Of a stretch of 64,000 nt of DNA, positions 8,252 to 15,468 are shown piece after piece. Source of the DNA: DASXKD01 sp963734725 (GTDB lineage Bacteria; Actinomycetota; Actinomycetes; Streptosporangiales; Streptosporangiaceae). The stretch lies in contig CAVTIX010000024.1 in the NCBI GenBank assembly GCA_963734725.1, forward strand, positions 9,238 through 73,237. The letters are read 5' to 3'. A program made the translations under genes and the position numbers. Within the stretch, counting starts at the first letter, position 1. Each line of letters begins with the position of its first letter. The notes below the pieces were generated by a model. It saw only the letters and a program-made list of their open reading frames with translations. It did no database searches and was not told where the DNA came from.

Positions 8252-9544
8252 ATGACTGGGCCCGACGCCGCAACAGCCGTGACCGCGTGCGGTCAGGCAG
8301 CCAAGGCCGCCGCGCCGCGGCTTGCCGCCGCCCCCGGGGGAGCGGTGGACGCGGCGCTGCACCGCATGGCCAGGCTGCTCGGTGAGGCGGCGCCCGCCGT
8401 CCTCGCCGCCAACGCCGCCGACGTCGCCGCGGGTGAGGCCGCTGGCCTGGGCCGCGGGCTGTTGGACCGGCTCGCTCTGGGCGAGGCGCGGATCGCGGAG
8501 ATGGCCCGGCAGATTTCACTCCTGGCCGGCGCCCCTTTCCCGCCTGCCTGCCGGCGACTGCGTGATCTTCCTGACGGTTTTTTCCTCGCCGAACGACGCG
8601 TCCCGGTCGGTGTGATCGGCGCGAATTACGAGGCCCGCCCCAATGTCACCGTGGACGTGGCGTCGCAGTTGCTGAAGTCCCGCAACGCGGGCGTGCTGCG
8701 CACCGGGGCGGCGGCGCTGCGCTCGGCCGTTGCCCTGTTCGACCACGTGATCGTGCCAGCGCTGACCGGGGCAGGGCTGGACGCCGCGGCGCTGCAACTG
8801 GTCTGGTCCGCCGACCGGCAGGCGGCCGTGGAACTGGTCAGCCGGCCGGCCCTGATCCCGCTGGTGATCCTGCGCGGCAGCGGGGACACCACCCGCAGCC
8901 TGGCCGCGGAGGCGGCCCGGCACGGGGTCCGCACGCTCGCCCACGCCGACGGCGGTGGCGTGCTTTACCTGGACCGCGCCGCGGATCTTACGCTCGCCGC
9001 CGAACTGATCAACGGCAGCCTCGACCGGCTGGGCGTATGCAACCGGCTGAACCTGCTGCTTGTGCACGCCGCGGCCTGGGACCGGCTGGTCGCCGTGGCG
9101 GAGCAGGCGCTGCGTGCCCGCGGCGTGGCGGCGTCCATGCCCCCGCACGATCACCCGCTCGGCCATGAGTGGGCGCTGGATACCGGGCGGGAAGCCACCG
9201 TGACCGTGGCCCCGGTGGACGGTCCGGCGCAGGCCGCCGCGGTCGCAAACCAGGAAACCTCCGGGCTGGCGGCGAGCGTGGTGACCGCGGACCCGGCCGC
9301 CGCCCGCGAGTTCCTTGACGCTTACGCCGGGACGGGCGCCTTCTGGAACGCCAGCACCCGCCTGCTCGACGGCTTTAAGCTGCGCGGCGTCCCGGAGACC
9401 GGGATCAACGTGGATCACGTGCCCGGCCCGCGCGGCCCGGTCACCTTCGAGGACCTGTGCCTGCGCCAGTACGTGATCACCCCCGCGAACGGGAGCGGAA
9501 GCCCGCCCGTTCAACTCGTGATCATGACCTTGGTGGCGCAATAA
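8252..9544 (+). CDS. proA: Gamma-glutamyl phosphate reductase-like (glutamate-5-semialdehyde dehydrogenase)
   Basis: 430 aa aldehyde-dehydrogenase superfamily member of ProA type, the NADPH-dependent second step of proline synthesis. Motifs: ARPNVTVDVASQLLKSRNAGVLRTG; RGSGDTTRSLA; HADGGGVLYLD; catalytic Cys in VCNRLNLLLVH; FWNASTRLLDGF. Starts 5 nt after the GNAT stop. No proB is nearby, and the sequence departs from typical ProA at several positions (YEARPN, VPETGINVDHVPG), so it may be a paralogue rather than the housekeeping enzyme. The last ~10 codons fall within a large palindrome and look like an appended tail. Confidence 0.75.
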   Translation: MTGPDAATAVTACGQAAKAAAPRLAAAPGGAVDAALHRMARLLGEAAPAVLAANAADVAAGEAAGLGRGLLDRLALGEARIAEMARQISLLAGAPFPPACRRLRDLPDGFFLAERRVPVGVIGANYEARPNVTVDVASQLLKSRNAGVLRTGAAALRSAVALFDHVIVPALTGAGLDAAALQLVWSADRQAAVELVSRPALIPLVILRGSGDTTRSLAAEAARHGVRTLAHADGGGVLYLDRAADLTLAAELINGSLDRLGVCNRLNLLLVHAAAWDRLVAVAEQALRARGVAASMPPHDHPLGHEWALDTGREATVTVAPVDGPAQAAAVANQETSGLAASVVTADPAAAREFLDAYAGTGAFWNASTRLLDGFKLRGVPETGINVDHVPGPRGPVTFEDLCLRQYVITPANGSGSPPVQLVIMTLVAQ

Positions 9545-9566
9545 CGCGCCATAGGTCATGATCACG
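9517..9566. terminator. Large palindrome spanning the proA stop codon
   Basis: Perfect 14-bp arms (9517-9530 and 9553-9566, CGTGATCATGACCT and its complement) enclose a second 6-bp stem (TGGCGC 9534-9539 with GCGCCA 9546-9551) and a 6-nt loop. The proA TAA lies in the loop. No U-tract follows, as usual in high-GC actinobacteria. It may act as a terminator or be an inserted palindromic repeat element. Confidence 0.75.
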
Positions 9567-9697
9567 ATCTCGGTTGCCCGAATCCCGGACGGATGACGGG
9601 CTCCGGGGCGGGGCAGAAAACCAGGTGAGGCCCGGGACAGCGGTTGGTAAGCTCTTGGCCCTTGCGCCCGCATCCCTAGCATCTGAGGTGATGTCGC

Positions 9698-11860
9698 ATG
9701 CCCTCGCCCAGCGGGACAGACGCCAGGCCCGCCGACCCAGCCGCGCCCGCCGACCCAGCCAGATGCGCCGGCCCTAGCGCACCCGCCGCACCCGCCGACC
9801 CAGCCGCGCCCGCCGACCCAGCCGCACCCGCGGACCCTGTTCTCGCTGCCGAACGTGAGTACCTGCGCCAGTCCCGCGAGTACCTGCGGCTGATGCGGGA
9901 AGACGTGCTCTCGCTGCCCGCAATGGGCGCGGACCGCGTGTCCATCGAGTACCTCAAGGCAGACCTGCATCACCGCGCCGAGGCCTTGCGCGACATCCCC
10001 GACGCCCCGCTCTTCTTCGGCAGGCTCGATTACGCCGCAGGCAGCGTTTGGAGCGACGGAGGCGACGCCGGAGCGGACCAGGAGCGCTTCCACATCGGCC
10101 GGCGGCACGTCCACGATCGCGACGGCCACCCGATAGTGATCGATTGGCGCGCCCCCGTCTCCCGCGCGTTCTACCGGGCCAGCCAGTCCGACCCGATGGA
10201 CCTGGAGCGGCGGCGCAGGTTCGGGTTCTCCGGCGGGGAGCTGACCGCCTACGAGGACGAGAAGTTCGGCGGCGGGGCGCCCGTGGCCGGGCAAGCCACC
10301 AGCCGCATCATGCTGGAGGAGATCGAACGCCCCCGGTCCGGGCCGATGCGCGACATCGTGGCGACGATCCAGCCGGACCAGGACGACATCGTGCGCGCCG
10401 AGGCCGACGAGACCGTCTGCGTGCAGGGGGCGCCGGGAACCGGCAAGACTGCGGTTGGCCTGCACAGGGTCGCCTACCTGCTGTATGCGCACGCGAACCG
10501 GATGAAACGCGGCGGCGTGCTGGTGATCGGGCCGAACCGGGCCTTCCTCGCCTACATCGGCAACGTGCTCCCCGCGCTCGGCGAGCTTGACGTGACTCAG
10601 ATGACTATCTCCGACCTGGTCGGCACCGTGCAGGTCAGGGCCACCGACTCGGAACACGCGGCCCAGGTCAAGGGCGACGCCCGGATGGCGGAGGTGCTGC
10701 GCCGGGCGCTATGGGCGGGGGTGGCCGAGCCGTCCGAGAGCTTGATGCTCACCCGTGGGTCCCGGCGGTGGCGGGTGCCCGCCTACGAGATCGCCGGGCT
10801 CATCGGCGAACTGCACGACCGGGGGGTCCGCTATGGCGCTGGCCGTGACATGCTCGGCCACCGGATCGCGCACGTGGTGCTGACCCGGATGGAGGCGGCG
10901 GGGGAGCCGTGCGACGACCGCACCCATGATTCGGTGCGGCGGACCCGCGAGGTTCGCTCCCTGGTGAACGCGCTGTGGCCGGCCGCGGACCCGGTCCGCC
11001 TGGTGCTGCGCCTGCTGTCGGATCCCGTCCTGCTCGCCCGCGCCGCCGACGGCCTGCTCGACGAGGCCGAGCAGGCCGCGATCCGGTGGCCGGCCGCGCC
11101 GCGCGGGCCTGCATCGGCGCGCTGGTCCGCCGCGGACGCGGTGCTGGTGGACGAGGGCCGCGACCTCATCGACCGGATCCCTAGCCTGGCCCACGTCGTG
11201 GTGGACGAGGCGCAGGACCTGTCGGCGATGGAGTGCCGCGCGGTGGGCCGCCGTTGCGCCACCGGATCGGCCACCGTCCTCGGCGACCTCGCGCAGGCCA
11301 CGGCCCCCGCCGCGGTCGCGGACTGGCCGGCGCTGCTGGCCCACCTGGGCAAGCCGGACGCCGGGCTCCGGCTGCTGGAAACCGGCTACCGGGTGCCCCG
11401 GCAGATCCTGGACTATGCCAGCAGGCTGCTGCCGCGGATCGCCCCCGGCATCCCCGCGGCACGGTCGTTCCGCCAGGACCCGGGCGCGCTGACGATCACC
11501 GGCGCCCCTTCGGCCAAGCTGCCGGTGGCGCTCGCCCGGGCCTGCTCCGACGCGCTGGGCAGGCCGGGGTCGGCCGCGGTGATCGCCGCCGACGGCCAGG
11601 TCCCGTCGCTCGCCCGGGCGCTCGGCCGGGCCGGGGTCGAGCACCAGGTCCTTGGCGGCGAGGGCCCCGGCGCCCGGCTGACCCTGGTGCCGGTCAGCCT
11701 GGCCAAAGGCCTTGAGTTCGACCACGTCATCGTCACCGAGCCGGCCAGCATCGCGGCCGCGCACTCCTACGGCCTGCACCAGTTGTACGTCGCGCTGACC
11801 CGCGCGGTGTCCCGGCTCACCGTGCTGCACTCGGCGCCGCTGCCCGACCCGCTGGGCTGA
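9698..11860 (+). CDS. HelD/HelR-like superfamily 1 ATPase (RNA polymerase recycling factor)
   Basis: 720 aa. Residues 1-45 are a Pro-Ala-Asp repeat; then comes a coiled-coil-like arm (LAAEREYLRQSREYLRLMRED) as in HelD-type proteins. Walker A is GAPGTGKTAV (about residue 245), motif II VVVDEAQDLSAME, and motif V/VI LAKGLEFDHVIVTEP plus LYVALTRAVSRLTVLHS. HelD/HelR proteins dislodge stalled RNA polymerase from DNA, and HelR gives rifamycin tolerance in some actinomycetes; that role here is inferred from family resemblance. GAGGTGA precedes the ATG. Monocistronic. Confidence 0.8.
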   Translation: MPSPSGTDARPADPAAPADPARCAGPSAPAAPADPAAPADPAAPADPVLAAEREYLRQSREYLRLMREDVLSLPAMGADRVSIEYLKADLHHRAEALRDIPDAPLFFGRLDYAAGSVWSDGGDAGADQERFHIGRRHVHDRDGHPIVIDWRAPVSRAFYRASQSDPMDLERRRRFGFSGGELTAYEDEKFGGGAPVAGQATSRIMLEEIERPRSGPMRDIVATIQPDQDDIVRAEADETVCVQGAPGTGKTAVGLHRVAYLLYAHANRMKRGGVLVIGPNRAFLAYIGNVLPALGELDVTQMTISDLVGTVQVRATDSEHAAQVKGDARMAEVLRRALWAGVAEPSESLMLTRGSRRWRVPAYEIAGLIGELHDRGVRYGAGRDMLGHRIAHVVLTRMEAAGEPCDDRTHDSVRRTREVRSLVNALWPAADPVRLVLRLLSDPVLLARAADGLLDEAEQAAIRWPAAPRGPASARWSAADAVLVDEGRDLIDRIPSLAHVVVDEAQDLSAMECRAVGRRCATGSATVLGDLAQATAPAAVADWPALLAHLGKPDAGLRLLETGYRVPRQILDYASRLLPRIAPGIPAARSFRQDPGALTITGAPSAKLPVALARACSDALGRPGSAAVIAADGQVPSLARALGRAGVEHQVLGGEGPGARLTLVPVSLAKGLEFDHVIVTEPASIAAAHSYGLHQLYVALTRAVSRLTVLHSAPLPDPLG
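9720..9842 (+). repeat. Tandem repeats encoding Pro-Ala-Asp units in the HelR-like N-terminus
   Basis: Repeated blocks of 9-15 bp (GCGCCCGCCGACCCA and variants) encode (A)PADPA units. The repeat region precedes the conserved domain and is presumably disordered. Confidence 0.8.
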
Positions 11861-11885
11861 CCCGGCGCTGGCCGGCCGCGCGGCG

Positions 11886-12443
11886 TCAGCCGGGGTTCGA
11901 CGGGGTGGGGCTGCCCGCCGGCGGGCTGGCCGGGGCCGTGGCGCCGCGCCCGGCCGTAGACGCCCCCTGCCGCCTCGGCACCGGCACGTCGAGCCCGGGG
12001 AAAGCCAGCGTGCTGCCGCGCCAGGCGGCCGCGCGCAGTGCCGCCGTCCGGACCGCCCGGGCGCCGAGCGACCGGAGCGAAGGGTCGCTCAGCCCGACCA
12101 GGCCCAGGTATGCGGCGCTGACCCGGTCCTCCAGCATCGTCGCCAGGGCGACCGCCGCCGCGGCGCTGTGCACGCCGAACGGCAGCTCGTACGCGGCCGC
12201 CGCGGCCACCGGCCGGGCGCCCCGCGCGGCCAGCATCGCGGTAAGGGCGTCCCTGGCATTCTGGTGGGCAACCCAGTTCCGCACCGCGGCGGCTCGCTTG
12301 GCCCCCGCCAGATGCGCCCCGGCGACCCCGTAGCCGTACACGGCGGAGTTCTCCGCGGCCAGCGCGGCCTGCAGCGCCGCCACTGCGGCAGGCCCGCCTG
12401 CGCGGGCCAGGGCGCTGCGGCGTGCCGCGGGGCGCGCGGTCAC
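11886..12443 (-). CDS. DUF4439 ferritin-like protein
   Basis: 185 aa, Ala-rich helical protein. ALQAALAAENSAVYGYGVAGAHL begins the four-helix ferritin-like domain, followed by NWVAHQNARDALTAML and YELPFGV. Metal-ligand Glu/His candidates are E in AAENSAVYGY and H in AHQNARD. The start overlaps the stop of the upstream lipoprotein gene by 4 nt, so the two are translationally coupled. Both lie beside rimP, a conserved actinobacterial arrangement. Function unknown; metal binding is inferred from the fold. Confidence 0.82.
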   Translation of the reverse strand: MTARPAARRSALARAGGPAAVAALQAALAAENSAVYGYGVAGAHLAGAKRAAAVRNWVAHQNARDALTAMLAARGARPVAAAAAYELPFGVHSAAAAVALATMLEDRVSAAYLGLVGLSDPSLRSLGARAVRTAALRAAAWRGSTLAFPGLDVPVPRRQGASTAGRGATAPASPPAGSPTPSNPG

Positions 12444-12961
12444 CGGCGCCTCACGCGGCCGAGGATCATGGCGTGCGTCGCCTCCGAGGCGGAGATGCTG
12501 GCCAGCAACTGGGCGAGCGACGGTGGCGCGGCCGCCAGGTGCGCTAGGTGCGCGTTGGCCGCGGCGTTCTCGGCGTCGCGCAGGTACCCGAGCGCGGCCG
12601 CCGGCGTGCCCGGCGCGGAGGGGGATGGGGCGCCGGACGGGGACGCGCCGGGGGACGCCGGGTCATGCGCCCGCGATCCCGGCGGGATGATGAGCCGGTC
12701 ACGCAACCGCGCGAGATGGTCGTGATGCTGAGCCAGCAGCGGTCGCAGCGTGCCAATAAGGGCCGGCGCCGCGGCCAGCACCGCGCCGTAGTGCGCGATG
12801 AGCCGCGTCTCCACCGTGATGGCATCGCCAACCACGGCCACGCCGGGCGCGGCCTTCGGCGGGGCGCCGAGCGCGCCGAGTCCCTTGCAGCCGGCCACCG
12901 CCAGCGGCAGCGTCGCCGCCCCGATGGCGAGCACGCGGCGCCGCGTCGCGTCCCGCGCCAT
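12440..12961 (-). CDS. Tat-type lipoprotein, ferritin-like partner of the DUF4439 protein
   Basis: 173 aa. RRRVLAIGAATLPLAVAGC is a twin-arginine-like signal with a lipobox Cys near residue 25. The mature part is helical (ETRLIAHYGAVLAAAPALIGTLRPLLAQHHDHLARLRDRL; DAENAAANAHLAHLA), with spaced His/Glu that would suit a ferritin-like bundle, interrupted by a Pro/Ser/Gly linker (about residues 96-120). First gene of a two-gene coupled unit divergent from rimP. Confidence 0.75.
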   Translation of the reverse strand: MARDATRRRVLAIGAATLPLAVAGCKGLGALGAPPKAAPGVAVVGDAITVETRLIAHYGAVLAAAPALIGTLRPLLAQHHDHLARLRDRLIIPPGSRAHDPASPGASPSGAPSPSAPGTPAAALGYLRDAENAAANAHLAHLAAAPPSLAQLLASISASEATHAMILGRVRRR

Positions 12962-13209
12962 CGTGCACCTCCCGCTGTCCGGCCGCCCGCTGCGCCGGGC
13001 TTACCAGCATGCCACGCCAGTGAGCCCGCCCCGGACGGGTCAGCCCCTGCATGCGGCCTCCGCGGCCGGTCCGGCCGCGGCCCCGGTCACCGCCGGCCCC
13101 GCGGCCCCGGCCGGGGACATCGGGCATTGACCAGGTCAACTCGCCCTCAGGGTCCGGCTACCCTAGTAGCTGGCAGACAACAGCACAGGTCGCGGGCGAG
13201 GAGGTCGTG

Positions 13210-13839
13210 ATGCGCGGTGACTCCCGTCACGTACAGTCGCGCCCGCGGCGTGGCCACGGACGAAGCGCAGGTGGCGCTGGCGCCGAACGGGCCCGCGCCA
13301 CAGGCCCGCTGCCCGAGCCGACCGACCTGGCCCGCGTGCTGGAACCGGTGATTCGCGCGGCGGGGATGGACCTGGAGTCGGTCCGGGTCAGCCCGGCCGG
13401 GCGGCGCAGGCTGCTGAAGCTGGTGGTCGATGCCGACGGCGGGGCGGCACTGGACCAAATCGCTGAGGTCAGCCGGGAAGTGTCGGTGCGCCTGGACGCC
13501 AGCGGCGTCATGGGCGAGGTCCCGTACACCCTCGAAGTGTCCTCCCCGGGGGTAGACCGGCCGCTCACCGAGCCCCGGCACTGGCGCCGCGCCCAGGGCC
13601 GGCTGGTCAGCGCACCACTCGCGGCGCCGGACGGCGCCGGTTCCGGCCGGGCGGGAGCGCCGCAGCGGCCGCCGACCATACACGGCCGGGTTCTCCTGGC
13701 CGGCGACACGTCCGTGACGCTGGACATCGAGGGCGACCGCGTCGAGCTCGACTACGACGAACTCGGCCCGGGGCGGGTGCAGGTCGAGTTCGGCCGGCCT
13801 GGCGAGGGCGGGGGCGCCGAGGCCTGGCCCGATGCTTGA
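13210..13839 (+). CDS. rimP: Ribosome maturation factor RimP
   Basis: 209 aa. RimP assists 30S assembly. Conserved N-domain LARVLEPVIRAAGMDLESVRVSPAGRRRLLKLVVD and YTLEVSSPGVDRPLTEPRHW are present, then a C-terminal SH3-like part (GDTSVTLDIEGDRVELDYDELGPGRVQVEF). The ATG at 13210 is chosen because GAGGAGG lies 5 nt upstream; the frame is open 53 codons further. A basic/Ala-rich leader of about 35 residues and a Pro/Gly insert near residue 140 make it longer than most RimPs. First gene of the nusA operon. Confidence 0.94.
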   Translation: MRGDSRHVQSRPRRGHGRSAGGAGAERARATGPLPEPTDLARVLEPVIRAAGMDLESVRVSPAGRRRLLKLVVDADGGAALDQIAEVSREVSVRLDASGVMGEVPYTLEVSSPGVDRPLTEPRHWRRAQGRLVSAPLAAPDGAGSGRAGAPQRPPTIHGRVLLAGDTSVTLDIEGDRVELDYDELGPGRVQVEFGRPGEGGGAEAWPDA

Positions 13840-13871
13840 CAGCGCCCGGGCCGGGAACGGGGGGAGCCAGG

Positions 13872-14972
13872 ATGGACATTGACCTGAGCGTCCTGCGCGG
13901 CCTGGAGAGCGAGAAAGACATCTCGATGGACCTGGCGATCAAGGCCATCGAGGATGCTCTGCTGGTCGCTTACCACAAGTCCGGGGACTCGGCCGCGACC
14001 GCCCGGGTGGAGGTGGACCGCGGCACCGGTCACGTGACCGTCTGGGCCGCGGAGACTGGCGAGGACGGCCAGGTGCTGCGGGAGTACGACCACACGCCCG
14101 CCGGTTTCGGCCGGATCGCCGCGACCACCGCCCGGCAGGTCATCCTGCAGCGGCTGCGGGACGCCGAGGACGAGCTGACCTTTGGCGAGTACGCGGGCCG
14201 CGAGGGCGACATCGTGGCGGGCGTGATCCAGCAAGGGAGGGATCCGCGGGCTGTTCTTGTTGACCTGGGCAAGGTCGAGGCGATCTTGCCGCCCACCGAG
14301 CAGGTGCCCGGCGAGCGCTACGTGCACGGTGAACGGCTGCGGTGTTTCGTCCTGCACGTTCGCAAGGGCTACCGTGGCCCGTCGATCACGCTGTCGCGCA
14401 CCCACCCCAGCCTGGTGAAGCGGTTGTTCTCGCTGGAGGTGCCGGAGATCGCCTCGGGAGCGGTGGAGATCGTCGCCATCGCCCGCGAGGCCGGGCACCG
14501 CACCAAGATCGCGGTGACGTCGCACCAGGCGGGGGTGAACGCGAAGGGCGCGTGCATCGGGCCGATGGGCAGCCGGGTCAGGAACGTGATGACCGAGTTG
14601 CACGGCGAGAAGATCGACATAGTTGACTACTCGGAGGACTCCGCGGAGTTCGTCGCCAACGCCCTGTCCCCGGCCCGGGTCACCCGGGTCAACATCGTCG
14701 ATGCCGACGCCAGGCTGGCCCAGGTGATCGTGCCCGATTACCAGTTGTCCCTGGCCATCGGCAAGGAGGGGCAGAACGCCCGGCTGGCGCACAAGCTGAC
14801 CGGCTGGAAGATCGACATCCATTCCGACAATCCGGGTGGCGCGGATCAGGCGGCCCGCAGGCCCAGCGGGGAGCACGACGGGGGGCCCGGAGGGGATCGC
14901 GGCAGCCGGCTGAGCGGCGGGAATGCAGATCCGCGCGCCGGGCGCGGTACCACGGATGCGCCGGCGCGGTAA
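13872..14972 (+). CDS. nusA: Transcription termination/antitermination factor NusA
   Basis: 366 aa. N-terminal RNA polymerase-binding domain (MDIDLSVLRGLESEKDISMDLAIKAIEDALLVAY), S1 domain about residues 135-200, then two KH domains (IGPMGSRVRNVMTELHGEKIDIVDYSED; QLSLAIGKEGQNARLAHKLTGWKIDI). No C-terminal acidic repeats, as normal in actinobacteria; instead a short disordered tail. Start at ATG 13872 behind GGGGGAG, in line with the family. 32 nt after rimP. Confidence 0.96.
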   Translation: MDIDLSVLRGLESEKDISMDLAIKAIEDALLVAYHKSGDSAATARVEVDRGTGHVTVWAAETGEDGQVLREYDHTPAGFGRIAATTARQVILQRLRDAEDELTFGEYAGREGDIVAGVIQQGRDPRAVLVDLGKVEAILPPTEQVPGERYVHGERLRCFVLHVRKGYRGPSITLSRTHPSLVKRLFSLEVPEIASGAVEIVAIAREAGHRTKIAVTSHQAGVNAKGACIGPMGSRVRNVMTELHGEKIDIVDYSEDSAEFVANALSPARVTRVNIVDADARLAQVIVPDYQLSLAIGKEGQNARLAHKLTGWKIDIHSDNPGGADQAARRPSGEHDGGPGGDRGSRLSGGNADPRAGRGTTDAPAR

Positions 14973-14985
14973 GCTTACGTCCGGA

Positions 14986-15384
14986 ATGGCCAGGCGGTCC
15001 CAGCCCGCCCCGCGATCCGGGCCTCCGGTCCGGACTTGCGTGGGATGCAGGAATCGCGCGGCCAAGTCTGACTTGCTGCGCGTGGTCGGGCGCGGGGATG
15101 AGGTTGTCCCCGACCCGCAAGCGCGGTTGCCTGGTCGGGGCGCCTATGTGCATCCGAGCCAGACATGTTTCGAGCAAGCACAACGTCGGCGTGGGTTCAG
15201 CCGGGCGCTCCGGCTGAACGGGCCCGCCGTGACCGTGGTGCTCGGGCAGTATCTGGCACAGTTGTGCGGGGAAACCCGGTCAGGACCGTCTAGGGCGGCT
15301 AGCCCTGGGCGGGACGAACGCGGCATTACCGCCGGGAAAGCAGGATCCGATTGTGATGAGCGCCCGATGAGAACGCGGCGATGA
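14986..15384 (+). CDS. ylxR: YlxR-family (DUF448) RNA-binding protein
   Basis: 132 aa. The conserved core RTCVGCRNRAAKSDLLRVV and PGRGAYVHPSQTCFEQAQRRRGFSRAL is the DUF448 fold, a small RNA-binding protein always found between nusA and infB. The C-terminal ~45 residues are a non-conserved tail. ATG 14986 gives the shortest leader. Confidence 0.92.
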   Translation: MARRSQPAPRSGPPVRTCVGCRNRAAKSDLLRVVGRGDEVVPDPQARLPGRGAYVHPSQTCFEQAQRRRGFSRALRLNGPAVTVVLGQYLAQLCGETRSGPSRAASPGRDERGITAGKAGSDCDERPMRTRR

Positions 15385-15468
15385 ACAGCAGAATCTGACG
15401 CCGGCCGGAGCTTCGCGCCCGGGCCGGCCCGATGGTCCGGTGATCCCGGACCGAGCAGAGGGAGCGCA

